Assembly: GCA_002727195.1 (NCBI GenBank)
Contig: PBWH01000006.1
Span: 381,018-445,017, forward strand
Direction: 5' to 3'
DNA: 64,000 nucleotides
From: Gemmatimonadota bacterium
Lineage (GTDB): Bacteria > Latescibacterota > UBA2968
Program-made: the position numbers and the translations under genes
Shown here: piece by piece, positions 16,801 to 26,281 of the stretch
Layout of the letters: every line of letters starts with the position of its first letter
How positions within the stretch are numbered: position 1 is the stretch's first letter
The notes under the pieces: model-generated
What the model saw: only the letters and a program-made list of their open reading frames with translations
The model's database searches: none
What the model was told of the DNA's origin: nothing

Positions 16801-17864
16801 GCAAGCTGCGGTTCGGGCTTATCGGTCTGGGCGAGATCGCCTTCAAGTCGACGGGAAAGATCTTCGGCGTCTGTGAACGGTGCGAGATGGTGGCTGGCGT
16901 CGATCCCGTCGCCGAGATCGCATCTTCATATGAAGCCGAATACGGAATCCCGTGTGGCACAGACCTCGACGAGGTGCTCGCCCGGGAGGACGTAGACGCC
17001 GTTATCGTTTCCACGCCTCACTATCTGCACGCGCCGCTGGGGATCGAGGCCGCAAAAGCCGGCAAGCACGTGATCGTCGAGAAGCCGATGGCGACGACAC
17101 TCGAAGACGCTGACGCCCTGATCGAGACGTGCAGGGCGAACGACGTGCTGCTGTCCTCGAAGGAATCCGGCGTCTACTACCAGCCCCAGACGCAGAAGGC
17201 GAAGGAGGCTGTTGAATCTGGCGCGATAGGCGAGGTGATGGGCGTTCAGATCACGGGCGCCTCGAACAAGCCGACCAGCTACTGGACGGGCGGCTATACC
17301 AACCGCGTCAAGACCGAGTGGCGGATGTCGAAGGAGCAGTCAGGCGGGGGCATCCTGGTGATGAATTACATCTACGATGTCTACCGGATGCGTCACGTCA
17401 CAGGTCTCGAGGTCAAACGAGTGTTCGCCGAGTATGACACGTTCAATACGGACGTGGAGGTCGAGGATTACATCAGTGTCTCTCTGAGATTCGAAAACGG
17501 TGCTGTCGGGACAATCTCGGCCGGATCCGCGATTCCGGGTGCCAAACGATCCGGCGTTCGTGGAACGGAGACGAGCGGGAATCGAATTCACGGCACCAAG
17601 GGGCAGATCGTCTTTGCCGGGAATCGACTCCTCGTTTTCACGGAGCTCGATGTGGAGGGGCTGACCAAGGACGACTGGACCGAGATCGAGTTCGACGGGG
17701 GACGCTACGACTCTTACGCAAGATACTTTGATCGGTTTGCGGAGGCTGTGTTCGAGGGGAGACGGCCGGATGTGCCCGGGGATGAAGGGAGGAAGACGCT
17801 TGAAATTTTGGTAGCGGCGTACGAGTCCGGGAGAACGAACGTTCCAGTCGATCTATCTGCTTAG
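16797..17864 (+). CDS. Gfo/Idh/MocA family oxidoreductase
   Basis: 355 residues from GTG 16797, overlapping the previous stop by 4 bp. GLIGLGEIA (7-15) is the Rossmann glycine-rich loop for NAD(P). The EKP motif is present as VIVEKPMATT (about 93-102), and the catalytic-domain beta sheet follows with GGGILVMNYIYD where the family usually has G-G-x-x-x-D-x-x-x-H. The expected His is not obvious there, so the catalytic residue may vary. Family members oxidise or epimerise sugars and inositols by hydride transfer at a hydroxyl. Operon partners are the TIM-barrel isomerase upstream and a PhyH 87 bp downstream. Confidence 0.9.
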   Translation: MSKLRFGLIGLGEIAFKSTGKIFGVCERCEMVAGVDPVAEIASSYEAEYGIPCGTDLDEVLAREDVDAVIVSTPHYLHAPLGIEAAKAGKHVIVEKPMATTLEDADALIETCRANDVLLSSKESGVYYQPQTQKAKEAVESGAIGEVMGVQITGASNKPTSYWTGGYTNRVKTEWRMSKEQSGGGILVMNYIYDVYRMRHVTGLEVKRVFAEYDTFNTDVEVEDYISVSLRFENGAVGTISAGSAIPGAKRSGVRGTETSGNRIHGTKGQIVFAGNRLLVFTELDVEGLTKDDWTEIEFDGGRYDSYARYFDRFAEAVFEGRRPDVPGDEGRKTLEILVAAYESGRTNVPVDLSA

Positions 17865-17951
17865 CTGCGTCCGGAACAGTACAACCTTAACGAGGACTGG
17901 GTTCCCCCTCCCGGATCGGGTCCGGGACAGGTTCCGTGGGAATGACTCACT

Positions 17952-18752
17952 ATGGCGATTGAGATTACAGACGAGCAGAAACAGCAGTATCGCGACGAAG
18001 GTTACATGATCCTCGAGCGGGTGATCCCGGGAGATCATTTGCAGATGCTGCAGGATGAGTGCGCTGGCCAGATTCAGCGGATGCACGAGCGGATGGATCA
18101 GGAAGGGACCGATGTCATCGGGATCAATCATCGGGACAAGCGGTACTTTGTCGCGAATTGCTTCAAGGAACGGCCCATCCTGCGCGAGTTTCTGTTCAGC
18201 GAGGTGATGACGGATGTCTGCCGCGCCACGTTGGGACCTGATGCGTACCTCTTTCACGAACAGTATGTCGTGAAGGGGAAACAGGGCGGCATGAAGTTCA
18301 GCTGGCACCAGGATTCGGGGTATGTCGGATACCCGGAGCATAAGCCCTACCTGACGTGCTGGTGTGCGCTCGATGATATGAGTGAGGAAAACGGTACGGT
18401 CCACCTGCTTCCCTTCTCGCGAAGCGGGATCCGGTCGTGGGTTCAGCACATTCTCGAAGAGGGATCGAATGACAAGGTGGGCTATTTCGGGGATGATCCC
18501 GGTATCACGGCCGAAGTCCCCGCAGGGAGCATCGTCGCGTTCACGAGTATCAACTTTCATTCGAGTGGCGCGAATACGACCGATCGCCTGAGACGGGTCT
18601 ACCTGGGACAGTATTCGTGCGAGCCACTGCTGAATCGCGAGGGTGACGCGCTGTGGGGGAATGCGATCCCGTTCCTGCGGGACGGTGAGTCGGTTGTCGG
18701 TGAACCGTCCCCCGACATCCCGCATCGGTCGGAACTGGCGGGAGCGAAGTAG
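17952..18752 (+). CDS. Phytanoyl-CoA dioxygenase family (PhyH) protein
   Basis: 266 residues. SWHQDSGY gives His119/Asp121, FHSSGAN the distal His203 and TDRLRRVYLGQYS the 2-oxoglutarate arginine (about 212-215). It begins behind an 87-bp gap holding a degenerate GC-rich inverted sequence and ends exactly one base before the next ATG (TAG then ATG), so translation is coupled to the following Gfo/Idh gene. Close neighbours on both sides are sugar oxidoreductases, which argues for a sugar-derived or polyol-derived substrate rather than a lipid. Substrate not determinable. Confidence 0.92.
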   Translation: MAIEITDEQKQQYRDEGYMILERVIPGDHLQMLQDECAGQIQRMHERMDQEGTDVIGINHRDKRYFVANCFKERPILREFLFSEVMTDVCRATLGPDAYLFHEQYVVKGKQGGMKFSWHQDSGYVGYPEHKPYLTCWCALDDMSEENGTVHLLPFSRSGIRSWVQHILEEGSNDKVGYFGDDPGITAEVPAGSIVAFTSINFHSSGANTTDRLRRVYLGQYSCEPLLNREGDALWGNAIPFLRDGESVVGEPSPDIPHRSELAGAK

Positions 18753-19829
18753 ATGGCGATCCGAGTTGGAATCGTTGGAGCCGTATCGAGCTACTCGCTC
18801 CACTACCCCGAGACCTTCAGGGAAATGGAAGGTGTCGAAGTCGCAGGGCTCGTCCACTTCGACCGAGATCCCAAGTATATCCGCGACGCACTCAACCTAC
18901 CCTGGCTGACGAAGTATCCCAAGACGGTCGAGGAGATGGGTGAGCGGTTTGGTTGCGATGTGTATGAGACGATGGAGGAACTGCTCCAGAAGGGTAAGCC
19001 GGATGCCATCGCTATTTGTACAGAAGACTACTTACGGTCCAAGTACTGTGCGATCGGGCTCGAGAACGGTCTGCACGTCTTCCTGCCCAAACCGTTCGCA
19101 CAGACGACGGAAGAGGCCGTTGCAGCGTTCGAGTTGTCGAACCAGTTGGGTCTGGTTACGGTCGGCAGCCTGCCAACCCGATTCAGGTCGCCTTCAGTTA
19201 CGGCTCGCCAGTTGATCGATGACGGTGCCATCGGGCGACCAATCACAGGACACTTCTCGATCACCCATCACCTGACGCTGGGGGGATGGAAGAGCGACAC
19301 CTCTATGGCGGCTGGCCCCGAACTCGAGACTGGATTCTACGTGTTCGATCAAGCACGTATGCTGATGGATGCGGAGGTGCAGGATGTGATCGGGATGGGT
19401 GAGAATCTGGATCACCGAGGGATCCCGTATATCGACAATGCAAAGAGCTTGATTCGATTCGACAACGACGCGCTTGCGACCGTCGACCTGATTTTTTCGA
19501 TGCACCATCCCTTTCCACGTGGCCGTGCCTGCCACGTGGTCGGTGATGAGGGGGCATTGATCGTCGACCAGGATGATCAGGGCAGCTACGTCGAGGTTCA
19601 CTCCCGACAGGGCGTCAGCCGCACCGATTGCGAGACCTGGAACCCCTTTGAGCTAGAGCTTGGTGAGTGGATTCGCCTGATTCGTGAGGGTGACGATCCC
19701 AACCCGTGGCAGGACGAGGGGCTGAAGACCCTGGATCTAATTCTTGCTCACAAGCTCGCGCAAGAGTCGGGTGAGCGGGTGACGTTTGATCGTGCGGATG
19801 ATGAGGGTGAGGAGGATGACAATGTCTAG
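18753..19829 (+). CDS. Gfo/Idh/MocA family oxidoreductase, divergent EKP motif
   Basis: 358 residues. VGIVGAVSSYSLHYPE replaces the usual G-x-G-x-x-G loop, and the family EKP motif reads LPKPFAQTTEEA (about 111-122), keeping the Lys. Residues GHFSITHHLTLGGWK and ETGFYVFDQARML match the substrate domain. Because both the nucleotide loop and the EKP glutamate are changed, cofactor use or catalysis may differ from standard members. The acidic tail ends in an 8-bp overlap with the deacetylase gene. Fourth gene of the 16027-20625 run. Confidence 0.85.
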   Translation: MAIRVGIVGAVSSYSLHYPETFREMEGVEVAGLVHFDRDPKYIRDALNLPWLTKYPKTVEEMGERFGCDVYETMEELLQKGKPDAIAICTEDYLRSKYCAIGLENGLHVFLPKPFAQTTEEAVAAFELSNQLGLVTVGSLPTRFRSPSVTARQLIDDGAIGRPITGHFSITHHLTLGGWKSDTSMAAGPELETGFYVFDQARMLMDAEVQDVIGMGENLDHRGIPYIDNAKSLIRFDNDALATVDLIFSMHHPFPRGRACHVVGDEGALIVDQDDQGSYVEVHSRQGVSRTDCETWNPFELELGEWIRLIREGDDPNPWQDEGLKTLDLILAHKLAQESGERVTFDRADDEGEEDDNV

Positions 19830-20625
19830 CGTCGACTGGCACGGCCACGAGTTCGCCTTCCGCCTGCGCGTGGACGTAGAGCACGTCGAGTCCGAGCGAT
19901 ACATCGGGGATTACCGGCTCGAACGGGTGTCCGTGGTGAACATGCTGGACATGTTCGCGGAACTGGGTGTGCACGTTTCGTTCTGTGTGCTGGGTGTGAC
20001 GGCTGAGCTCTATCCCAACTTGATTGCTGACATTGTCGACGCCGGTCACGAGGTCTACGGCCACGGGATGTATCACGAGCCCGCCTTCAAGGGACGGCCG
20101 TATCGCGAGCAGCGACACGAGATGCTGCGTATGCGTGAATCGATCGCTGACGCGTGCGGCGTGGAGGTCCAGGGCATCGGATGCCCGCACCACGGGATGG
20201 CCGACGAGGATACGCTCCGGGCGGCAGCAGACGTAGGCATCACGTATGTGGAATCGCGGATTCGGGACACGGAATCGCCCATCCCGGTCTGGCGATGTAT
20301 CGAGGGGTCAGATCGACAAGTCCTGGTGCCGGGTGGTCAGGGCAGAGGCGCATCCGACTATACGGATCGACGACCCTACTGGGCGGAGCTGCACGAGGAA
20401 GCGTTCAGCCCGACCGGTGCGCGCAAGAAGTGGATGGAATTGATCGATTGGGCAGAGGCGAACGGTCAGATGGCGGGGCTGGTCGTTCACCCGTGGATGC
20501 TGATGATCAATGCCGGCGAAGTACAAGTGGTGAGGGATGTACTGACCTACGGGAAAGAGCGTGGCGCCTGGTTTGCGTCTGTCAAAGGACTGATTGAGCT
20601 GAGCGGGAGACCCCTCGACGACTAA
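19822..20625 (+). CDS. Polysaccharide deacetylase (NodB-like, CE4) family protein
   Basis: 267 residues from ATG 19822, chosen for the GAGGA nine nt upstream and the 8-bp overlap with the preceding stop. The NodB fold is shown by RLRVDVEH (Asp18 in motif 1), GHEVYGHGMYH (metal ligands His81 and His85 in motif 2), GCPHHGM (motif 3 region) and LVVHPWM (motif 5 His). Such enzymes remove N- or O-acetyl groups from sugars with a divalent metal. No signal peptide, so an intracellular mono- or oligosaccharide is more likely than cell wall. Last gene of the coupled run begun at 16027. Confidence 0.85.
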   Translation: MSSVDWHGHEFAFRLRVDVEHVESERYIGDYRLERVSVVNMLDMFAELGVHVSFCVLGVTAELYPNLIADIVDAGHEVYGHGMYHEPAFKGRPYREQRHEMLRMRESIADACGVEVQGIGCPHHGMADEDTLRAAADVGITYVESRIRDTESPIPVWRCIEGSDRQVLVPGGQGRGASDYTDRRPYWAELHEEAFSPTGARKKWMELIDWAEANGQMAGLVVHPWMLMINAGEVQVVRDVLTYGKERGAWFASVKGLIELSGRPLDD

Positions 20626-20990
20626 AGGCAGGGGAACCGCGGAGGACGCGGAGGACACAGAGGGGAGTGTGAGCAGGCCGTAGTCGTGGAAGGGCGTCCA
20701 GAGGTTCTTTGGAGCGTGTCAAAGGTATGGAACCACAGATGGACACGAATGAACACCGATGGTAACACGTTGCGCGTAGGAGGGCCGTCCTCGGCCCGCA
20801 CGGCAGTGAATGTCGTGCCGGTCAGGGCCGGATATCGGACCTCTAGGGGTGACCCAGCTTCGCTGGGAAGCCCTCGAGGAGCTACGCCTTTACCGCTTGA
20901 GAGGCGCCTGCCGCGGCGGGTTGGGGGTAGGACGTTACTTCTGTCTTCGCACCTTCGTGCTGAAGGTTCTGCATTCTTTGGGGGACTGGT
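20626..20990. repeat. 365-bp gene-free gap with family F repeats
   Basis: No gene is supported here. A family F arm (GGGGAACCGCGGAGGACGCG) spans about 20631-20665, and a second ACCACAGATGGACACGAATG-type segment spans 20728-20762. The remainder contains further GC-rich inverted segments such as the GGAGGGCCGTCCTCGGCCC stretch at about 20780-20800. It separates the deacetylase from a PhyH gene and probably consists of merged intergenic repeat units. Confidence 0.7.
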
Positions 20991-21842
20991 ATGGATCGAC
21001 GATGTCTCAAGTACCGACTGAAGGATAATGAGAAGGCGTTTTTCGAGAAGAACGGGTATCTGGTTATTCCGGATGCGCTGACGAAGGATCGGGTCAGAAC
21101 TGTTCGGAATGCGTTGGACAAAGTCTATGCCAGGGAGCGTCGGAAGGGGCTCGGTTCGCACGAGACGCTGCATACGCGGGACTTCTTCAAGGACGACAAG
21201 TGTTTTGTCGACCTGATCGACTACTACAAGACGCTGCCGAAAGTCTGGGGCATTCTGGGTTGGAACATCCATCTCTATCTCGCACACGCTAACGTGACCC
21301 CGCCGGAGCCCGAGAGCAGTACGAAGGGACTGGGGCTGAACTGGCATCAGGATACGAGCCGGGTCAACGTCGAGATGGAGACGAGCCCCCGACCGCGGCT
21401 GTCGGTTAAGGTAGCGCTCTTCCTGTCAGACCTGAGCGAGACTGGGCGTGGCAACTTCCACATCATTCCGGGAAGTCAGAAGCGTGACGCGCTCAAGTTC
21501 CCGAAAGGTGAAGGCCGGAAGGCGAAGATGCGGGGCTCGATGCCGGTCCAGGTAGCACCAGGTACGGCTGTGATCTTCGATCGGAGACTCTGGCACTCAG
21601 CCAGCGCCAACTACTGGACGGAATCTCGGAAGGCGATCTTCTACGGATACAGTTACCGGTGGCTGGCGCCGCGTGGACCGTGCAATGTGAAGAAGTATTG
21701 GGATGATCTGGATCCGATTCAGAAGCAGCTGTGCCGTCAGCAGCCGGTGGACGTGCATCGATATACGACGCCGTTTGACGAGGATGTGCCGTTAAGGGTT
21801 TGGATCGAGAAGCATTTGGGGAAAGAGGCGATCCAGCCGTAA
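20991..21842 (+). CDS. Phytanoyl-CoA dioxygenase family (PhyH) protein
   Basis: 283 residues. NWHQDTSR gives His119/Asp121, DRRLWHSASAN the distal His202 and TESRKAIFYGYSYRW the 2-oxoglutarate arginine (about 213). FHIIPGSQKRD is the usual strand before the distal half. It has a basic N-terminus (MDRRCLKYRLKDNEK) and seems to belong to a different PhyH subfamily from its neighbours, with a longer C-terminal tail. Behind a long repeat-filled gap and convergent with the dehydratase gene at 21898, it is probably transcribed alone. Substrate unknown. Confidence 0.9.
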   Translation: MDRRCLKYRLKDNEKAFFEKNGYLVIPDALTKDRVRTVRNALDKVYARERRKGLGSHETLHTRDFFKDDKCFVDLIDYYKTLPKVWGILGWNIHLYLAHANVTPPEPESSTKGLGLNWHQDTSRVNVEMETSPRPRLSVKVALFLSDLSETGRGNFHIIPGSQKRDALKFPKGEGRKAKMRGSMPVQVAPGTAVIFDRRLWHSASANYWTESRKAIFYGYSYRWLAPRGPCNVKKYWDDLDPIQKQLCRQQPVDVHRYTTPFDEDVPLRVWIEKHLGKEAIQP

Positions 21843-21864
21843 GGACACCACGTGTGCATATGGT

Positions 21865-21893
21865 GTCGCCCTTCGACTCCGCTCAGGGTGACA
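21865..21893. repeat. 29-bp repeat, family B
   Basis: GTCGCCCTTCGACTCCGCTC-AGGGTGACA is identical to the copy at 41105-41133. Here it lies between two convergent stops (21842 and 21898) and could serve as part of a terminator. Confidence 0.85.
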
Positions 21894-21897
21894 CGCA

Positions 21898-23013
21898 TCA
21901 ATGCGCCACTGATCCGTCCGCCTGGAAGTGGCCGTTGATCGGGCGGCCGACGAACGGGAGTTTGGCGCAGGCGTCTTCGTCGATCTCCACACCGATGCCG
22001 GGTCGGTCGGGGATCTCGCGGTAGCCATCAGTGGTGACGAATGGATTGTCGACCAGCGATAGTTGTTCCTCTGTGTGTGCGTTCACTTCGGTGACGTAGA
22101 AATGGGGAATGACGGCGGCAAAGTGAGCGAAGGCGGCATTATTCACAGGACTTCCCATCAGGTGAGGGAAGATCTGGACGAAGGCTGGCTCGGCAAGCGC
22201 GGCGATCTTCTTTGCTTGAGTGAAACCGCCTACGAGCGAGACATCAGGTCGGATCAAGGCGGCTACCTGCCGGTTGATCAGCTCCTTGAATTGTGGTACG
22301 AGAAAGCTGCGTTCCCCCAGGGCCATCGGGATGTCGATGTGTTCGGCGATGTAGCTGAGGGCCTCTTCGCTCTCCGGGGCGAGTGGATCCTCGTAGTACT
22401 TTAGGCGGTACGGCTCGATCGCCTTCGCGAGGGTGATCGCTTCATCCGGCTGCAGATTGCGGTGAATCTCGACGCCGAAATCGACCTCGCATCCGATGGC
22501 GTCTCGAATCGCCGCCACGATGTCGACCGCATTCGTGACGTTCCGGGTGCTGTCCATCTTCTCGAATCCGGACAGGAACGGCTGCGTCCTGATCGAGGTA
22601 AACCCGTCAGAGACCAGCTGTGCGGCCGACTCGCCCCGTGATTCGGGTGTTTCGCCAACGGCGTTCGCGAAGACCCTGACCTTGTCCCTGCACTTTCCCC
22701 CGAGCAGCTGATAGACAGGCAGGTCGACGGATTTACCCAGGATGTCCCATAGGGCAACGTCGATCGCGCTGAGTGCGGAACTGATCACGCCACCCATGAA
22801 GTGGGCGTTGCGCGTAACAGTCTGGCAGTGGTGCTCGATCAGCCGGGGATCCTTGCCGACGAAGTACTCGCTGAGTTCGCGGATCATCTCGGCGCATGTC
22901 CGGTGATGGGCCCACAAGCCGGATTCGCCGTTGCCGATGATGCCGGCGTCGGTGTAGACGCGGACGAGGAGGTAGCGGTCCGTGAGGATGGGTTTGATTT
23001 CGGTGATTTTCAT
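21898..23013 (-). CDS. Mandelate racemase/enolase superfamily acid-sugar dehydratase
   Basis: 371 residues from ATG 23011-23013 (MKITEIKP); an upstream in-frame extension covers the promoter and a repeat. Barrel-strand ligands Glu182 (FGVEIHRN), Glu208 (YYEDPL) and Glu234 (ALGERS), plus His284 in IFPHLMGSP, fit the D-galactonate/D-mannonate dehydratase group, where the first ligand region carries an acid-x-His pattern. LPVYQLLGGKCRDKV is the capping landmark. Members dehydrate aldonic or uronic acid sugars to 2-keto-3-deoxy products. It diverges from the SDR gene. Substrate uncertain among acid sugars. Confidence 0.9.
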   Translation of the reverse strand: MKITEIKPILTDRYLLVRVYTDAGIIGNGESGLWAHHRTCAEMIRELSEYFVGKDPRLIEHHCQTVTRNAHFMGGVISSALSAIDVALWDILGKSVDLPVYQLLGGKCRDKVRVFANAVGETPESRGESAAQLVSDGFTSIRTQPFLSGFEKMDSTRNVTNAVDIVAAIRDAIGCEVDFGVEIHRNLQPDEAITLAKAIEPYRLKYYEDPLAPESEEALSYIAEHIDIPMALGERSFLVPQFKELINRQVAALIRPDVSLVGGFTQAKKIAALAEPAFVQIFPHLMGSPVNNAAFAHFAAVIPHFYVTEVNAHTEEQLSLVDNPFVTTDGYREIPDRPGIGVEIDEDACAKLPFVGRPINGHFQADGSVAH

Positions 23014-23121
23014 GGTGGTCTCACCGCTCACCCTGAGTATGCAGATGAGCATGTTGAAGTCGGTTTGCTGTATCGATAAGTGCCCGCCGAATCGAAGGGC
23101 GAGCGATCTGTTGGCCGGCCG

Positions 23122-23189
23122 CCCTTCGATACGCCCTCTAAAGGTCAACTACCAATTTTGAGTTGCTAATCAGGCTACTCAGGATGACC
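23122..23189. repeat. Family C repeat in a divergent promoter gap
   Basis: GCCCTTCGATACGCCC and GGCTACTCAGGATGACC bracket a short AT-richer core; an inverted partial arm (TCGAAGGGCGAGC) lies just to the left at about 23094. Copies: 31640-31693, 35737-35814, 39487-39570, 40929-40968. The element occupies most of the space between the divergent dehydratase and SDR genes. Confidence 0.75.
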
Positions 23190-23217
23190 GGTGATCAGCC
23201 ACGAGGTACGCATAACA

Positions 23218-24042
23218 ATGGCCAGTCTACAAAACAAAGTTGCGATTGTCACGGGTGGCGCGATGGGGATCGGTGGGGCGACCAGCCGTAAACTCGCCGC
23301 TGAAGGCGCAAAGGTCCTCGTCGCGGATTACGTGATGGAGGCCGCGGAAGAGAATGTGGCGCGAATCGAAGAAGCGGGCGGTGAGGCGAAAGCGCTGCAC
23401 GTGGACGTGTCGAAGGCGGAAGATATCGAGAGGATGGTTTCGGAAGCCGTCAGCACGTTTGGCGGTCTCCACATACTCGTGAACAATGCCTGGGGGAGTA
23501 AGGAACCGGACGGGTCTGCGGAAAGCGTGACCGAGACCGCCTGGCAATACGGGATGGACACAATGGTCCGTGCCCATTTCCGCTCAGTCAAACTGGCCGT
23601 TCCTCACGTGCGGCAAGCCGGAGGCGGGTCGATCGTGAACATCGCGTCCGTACACGGTCTGCTGATGTCGACAGATCATCTGGTCTACGAGACGGCTAAG
23701 TCAGCCGTGATCGGGATGACCAAGGCGATGGCTTGTGATCACGGGCCGGACGGGATCCGCGTTAACGCAATCTGTCCGGGTCATATCGTGGGGGAGAAGC
23801 AGGCGAAGCGCTGGGAAGAAAGGCCGAGCGCTCACGCCCTTTTCGTGGAGCAGTATCCCGTCCGCCGCACCGGTGTGCCGGACGATATCGCGAACGCGAT
23901 CCGGTTTCTGGCGTCGGATGAGTCCACGTTTATCACCGGTCACGCGCTGGTGGTGGACGGGGGACTGACCATTCAACTGCAGGAGAACATCAGTGTCGCC
24001 CAGGCCCGCTATGCGCGGGCACAGGACGAGTTGGACATCTGA
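23218..24042 (+). CDS. Short-chain dehydrogenase/reductase (SDR)
   Basis: 274 residues from ATG 23218 (MASLQNKVAIVTGG); the upstream extension of nine codons lacks homology. TGGAMGIG (12-19) is the NAD(P) loop; Asp38 (VADY) near the end of strand two favours NAD(H). NNAW replaces NNAG; catalytic Ser144, Tyr157 (VYETAK) and Lys161 are all present. NAICPGHI and TGHALVVDGG are further SDR landmarks. Probably oxidises a sugar or sugar acid in the cytosol. It starts a plus-strand run with a sulfatase 21 nt downstream, a TIM-barrel isomerase and a Gfo/Idh enzyme. Confidence 0.93.
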   Translation: MASLQNKVAIVTGGAMGIGGATSRKLAAEGAKVLVADYVMEAAEENVARIEEAGGEAKALHVDVSKAEDIERMVSEAVSTFGGLHILVNNAWGSKEPDGSAESVTETAWQYGMDTMVRAHFRSVKLAVPHVRQAGGGSIVNIASVHGLLMSTDHLVYETAKSAVIGMTKAMACDHGPDGIRVNAICPGHIVGEKQAKRWEERPSAHALFVEQYPVRRTGVPDDIANAIRFLASDESTFITGHALVVDGGLTIQLQENISVAQARYARAQDELDI

Positions 24043-24063
24043 CGTGAACAGAAGGGCAAGAGA

Positions 24064-25440
24064 ATGAAGCCGAATGTGCTGTGGATCTATGGAGAGGACC
24101 TGTATCCGAATCTGGCGTGCTACGGGACACCGGTCGTGCAGACTCCAGTCATCGACCAGTTTGCTTCTGAAGCCACGTTGTTTACTAATGCATTTGTGAC
24201 GTGCCCTGTCTGCTCGCCAAGCCGATCGGCGATCATCTCTGGGCGTTATCAGACGAGCTTTGGTTCACATAATCACCGGAGCAGGCGTGATTGGCCACTC
24301 CCTGAGGACATTCGTCTGATCACGGATTATTTCAGGGATGCCGGATACTTCACGTGTAACAGCAGCGGTCCCCCCAACGATCGACCGGGGAAGACGGACT
24401 TCAATTTCTTTCGCGAGAATCCCTTCGACGGCGTTCTGTGGTCGGAACGCGCCGCGGGCCAACCGTTCTACGCTCAGTTCAACATCACCGACACACACAG
24501 AGACTTTGTCGCCGACCCGGAAAATCCGATCGCGCCGGAGCAGGTCGAACTGCCCCCATACTATCCGGATACGCCTCTGATCCGTAAGGATTGGGCGATG
24601 TGGCTGGAGAGTATCCAGGTGTTCGATCGCAAAGTGGGAGAGGTGCTGAAGCGATTGGATGACGACGGTCTGACCGAAAACACCATCGTCTTTATCATCA
24701 GCGATCACGGCCGGGCTCATATCCGAGACAAGCAGTTCCTGTATGACGGCGGAACGCGTGTGCCCTGTATCGTGAGGTGGCCGGGGCATGTCGATGCCGG
24801 CGTGGTGAAGGACGATCTGGTCAGCGGGCTCGACTTTGCGCCGACGGCGTTATCGCTCGCCGGACTGGATGTCCCCGCGGTCATGGAAGGGAATGTGTTC
24901 CTAGGGCCAGACGCAAAGGAACGCGATCACGTGATCTCAGCTCGGGATCGGTGCGACGGGACCGTCGACCGGATCCGGAGCGTGCGGACGAAGACGCACA
25001 AGTATATCCGAAACTACCACCCCGATCGCCCCTACATGCAGTACAACCGGTATAAGGAGCAGCAGTATCCGCTCTGGACACTCGCCCCGATGCTCGAGCA
25101 GGAAGGAAAGCTTACGACTGCCCAGGCCAAATTCGTGGCGAAGCATCGACCTTACGAAGAACTGTATGACCTGGACGCCGACCCGCACGAGATCGAGAAT
25201 CTCGTGGATTCTGAGCCTGGAATCCTGGCTGAAATGAGTGGGAAACTGGATGCGTGGATCGACACGTATGGCGATCAGGGGGCGGTCCCCGAGGATCCAG
25301 CGGTGATCGCAGAGGAGTCAGCGGCGATGTATGGGAAGCGGTCTGCCGGGTTCGAGAAGATGGGCTTACCGGGAGATGTTTCGCCCAAGGCGTTTATGGC
25401 GTATTGGGAGCGGCTGCTGCTGGGGGAGGAGAGCGAATGA
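24064..25440 (+). CDS. Cysteine-type sulfatase (sulfamidase-like branch)
   Basis: 458 residues. NVLWIYGEDLYP gives the first metal site with Glu/Asp, CSPSR provides the formylglycine Cys50, and IISDHGRAHIRDKQFLYDGG resembles heparan N-sulfatase (sulfamidase) and related enzymes, where a R-G-K/D-K-x-x-x-Y-D-G-G segment is typical. NYHPDRPYMQYNRYK and LYDLDADPHEIENL close the fold. No signal peptide. The stop overlaps the next ATG (ATGA), so the TIM-barrel protein is translationally coupled. Substrate specificity for N-sulfated amino sugars is inferred from pattern only. Confidence 0.92.
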   Translation: MKPNVLWIYGEDLYPNLACYGTPVVQTPVIDQFASEATLFTNAFVTCPVCSPSRSAIISGRYQTSFGSHNHRSRRDWPLPEDIRLITDYFRDAGYFTCNSSGPPNDRPGKTDFNFFRENPFDGVLWSERAAGQPFYAQFNITDTHRDFVADPENPIAPEQVELPPYYPDTPLIRKDWAMWLESIQVFDRKVGEVLKRLDDDGLTENTIVFIISDHGRAHIRDKQFLYDGGTRVPCIVRWPGHVDAGVVKDDLVSGLDFAPTALSLAGLDVPAVMEGNVFLGPDAKERDHVISARDRCDGTVDRIRSVRTKTHKYIRNYHPDRPYMQYNRYKEQQYPLWTLAPMLEQEGKLTTAQAKFVAKHRPYEELYDLDADPHEIENLVDSEPGILAEMSGKLDAWIDTYGDQGAVPEDPAVIAEESAAMYGKRSAGFEKMGLPGDVSPKAFMAYWERLLLGEESE

Positions 25441-26273
25441 GGCTCGGAGGACCCGTCTTCGGAGAAACGAATACGCCGGATGGTTGGGTAGCGGCTGTTC
25501 AACGTCATGGATATCGGGCGGCTTTCAGCCCTGTCCGGGATATGGGTGATCCAGACAGAATCCGGGCCTACGCGATGGGTGCAGAGGAAGCCGACATCGT
25601 TATCGCAGAGGTGGGCGCTTTCGGGAACAATCCGATCAGTCTAGATGAAGGTGTACGTGAAGAAGGGATCCGCACCTGCCAGGAGCGGTTGGCGGTCGCG
25701 GACGAGATCGGTGCGAAGTGTGCTGTCAACGTGTCAGGTTCCCGTAGTGACAGCTGGGCGGGGCATCATCCCGACAATCTCACTCCAGAAACGTTCGATC
25801 TCATCGTCGATTCAGTACGCGAGATCGTCGATGCCGTGAATCCGAAGCGAGCAGTCTACGCGCTCGAGACGATGCCGTGGATGTATCCGGATTAGGCGGA
25901 TTCCTATCTCTATCTCTTGAAGGCGATTGATCGCACGGCTTGTGGCGTGCATTTCGATCCAGTGAACATTATCAACTCTCCTGAACGATACTTCCGGAAC
26001 GCCGATCTACTGCGGGACAGCTTTTCGAAGCTCGGATCACAGATCGTGAGCTGTCACGCGAAGGACATCATCCTCTCGGAGAAGCTGACCGTGCATCTGG
26101 ACGAAATTGCGCCCGGACAGGGCCACCTCGACTACCGCGTGTTTCTCGCGGAGATGAACAAGCTGGGTCCTGATGTGCCGATCATGCTCGAGCATTTGAA
26201 GGGTGAGGACGCCTATCGGGCGGCGGCTACGCACGTGAGATCGGTTGGAGATGAACTGGGCATCGAACTGTAA
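25437..26273 (+). pseudogene. Sugar phosphate isomerase/epimerase-like gene interrupted by an in-frame TAG
   Basis: From ATG 25437 (overlapping the sulfatase stop) the reading frame gives a TIM-barrel protein of about 278 codons with one amber codon at 25893-25895 (codon 153). On either side the sequence is continuous and homologous: ALETMPWMYPD before it and ADSYLYLLKAIDR, CGVHFDPVNIINSPERYF after it. Metal-site residues Glu (ALETMP), His/Asp (VHFDP) and His (SCHAKD) straddle the break, so neither half should work alone. One substitution (for example TCG to TAG) explains it. TAG is also the normal stop of several neighbouring genes, so recoding is unlikely. Sequencing error cannot be excluded. 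Confidence 0.82.
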
Positions 26274-26281
26274 GGAGCAGG

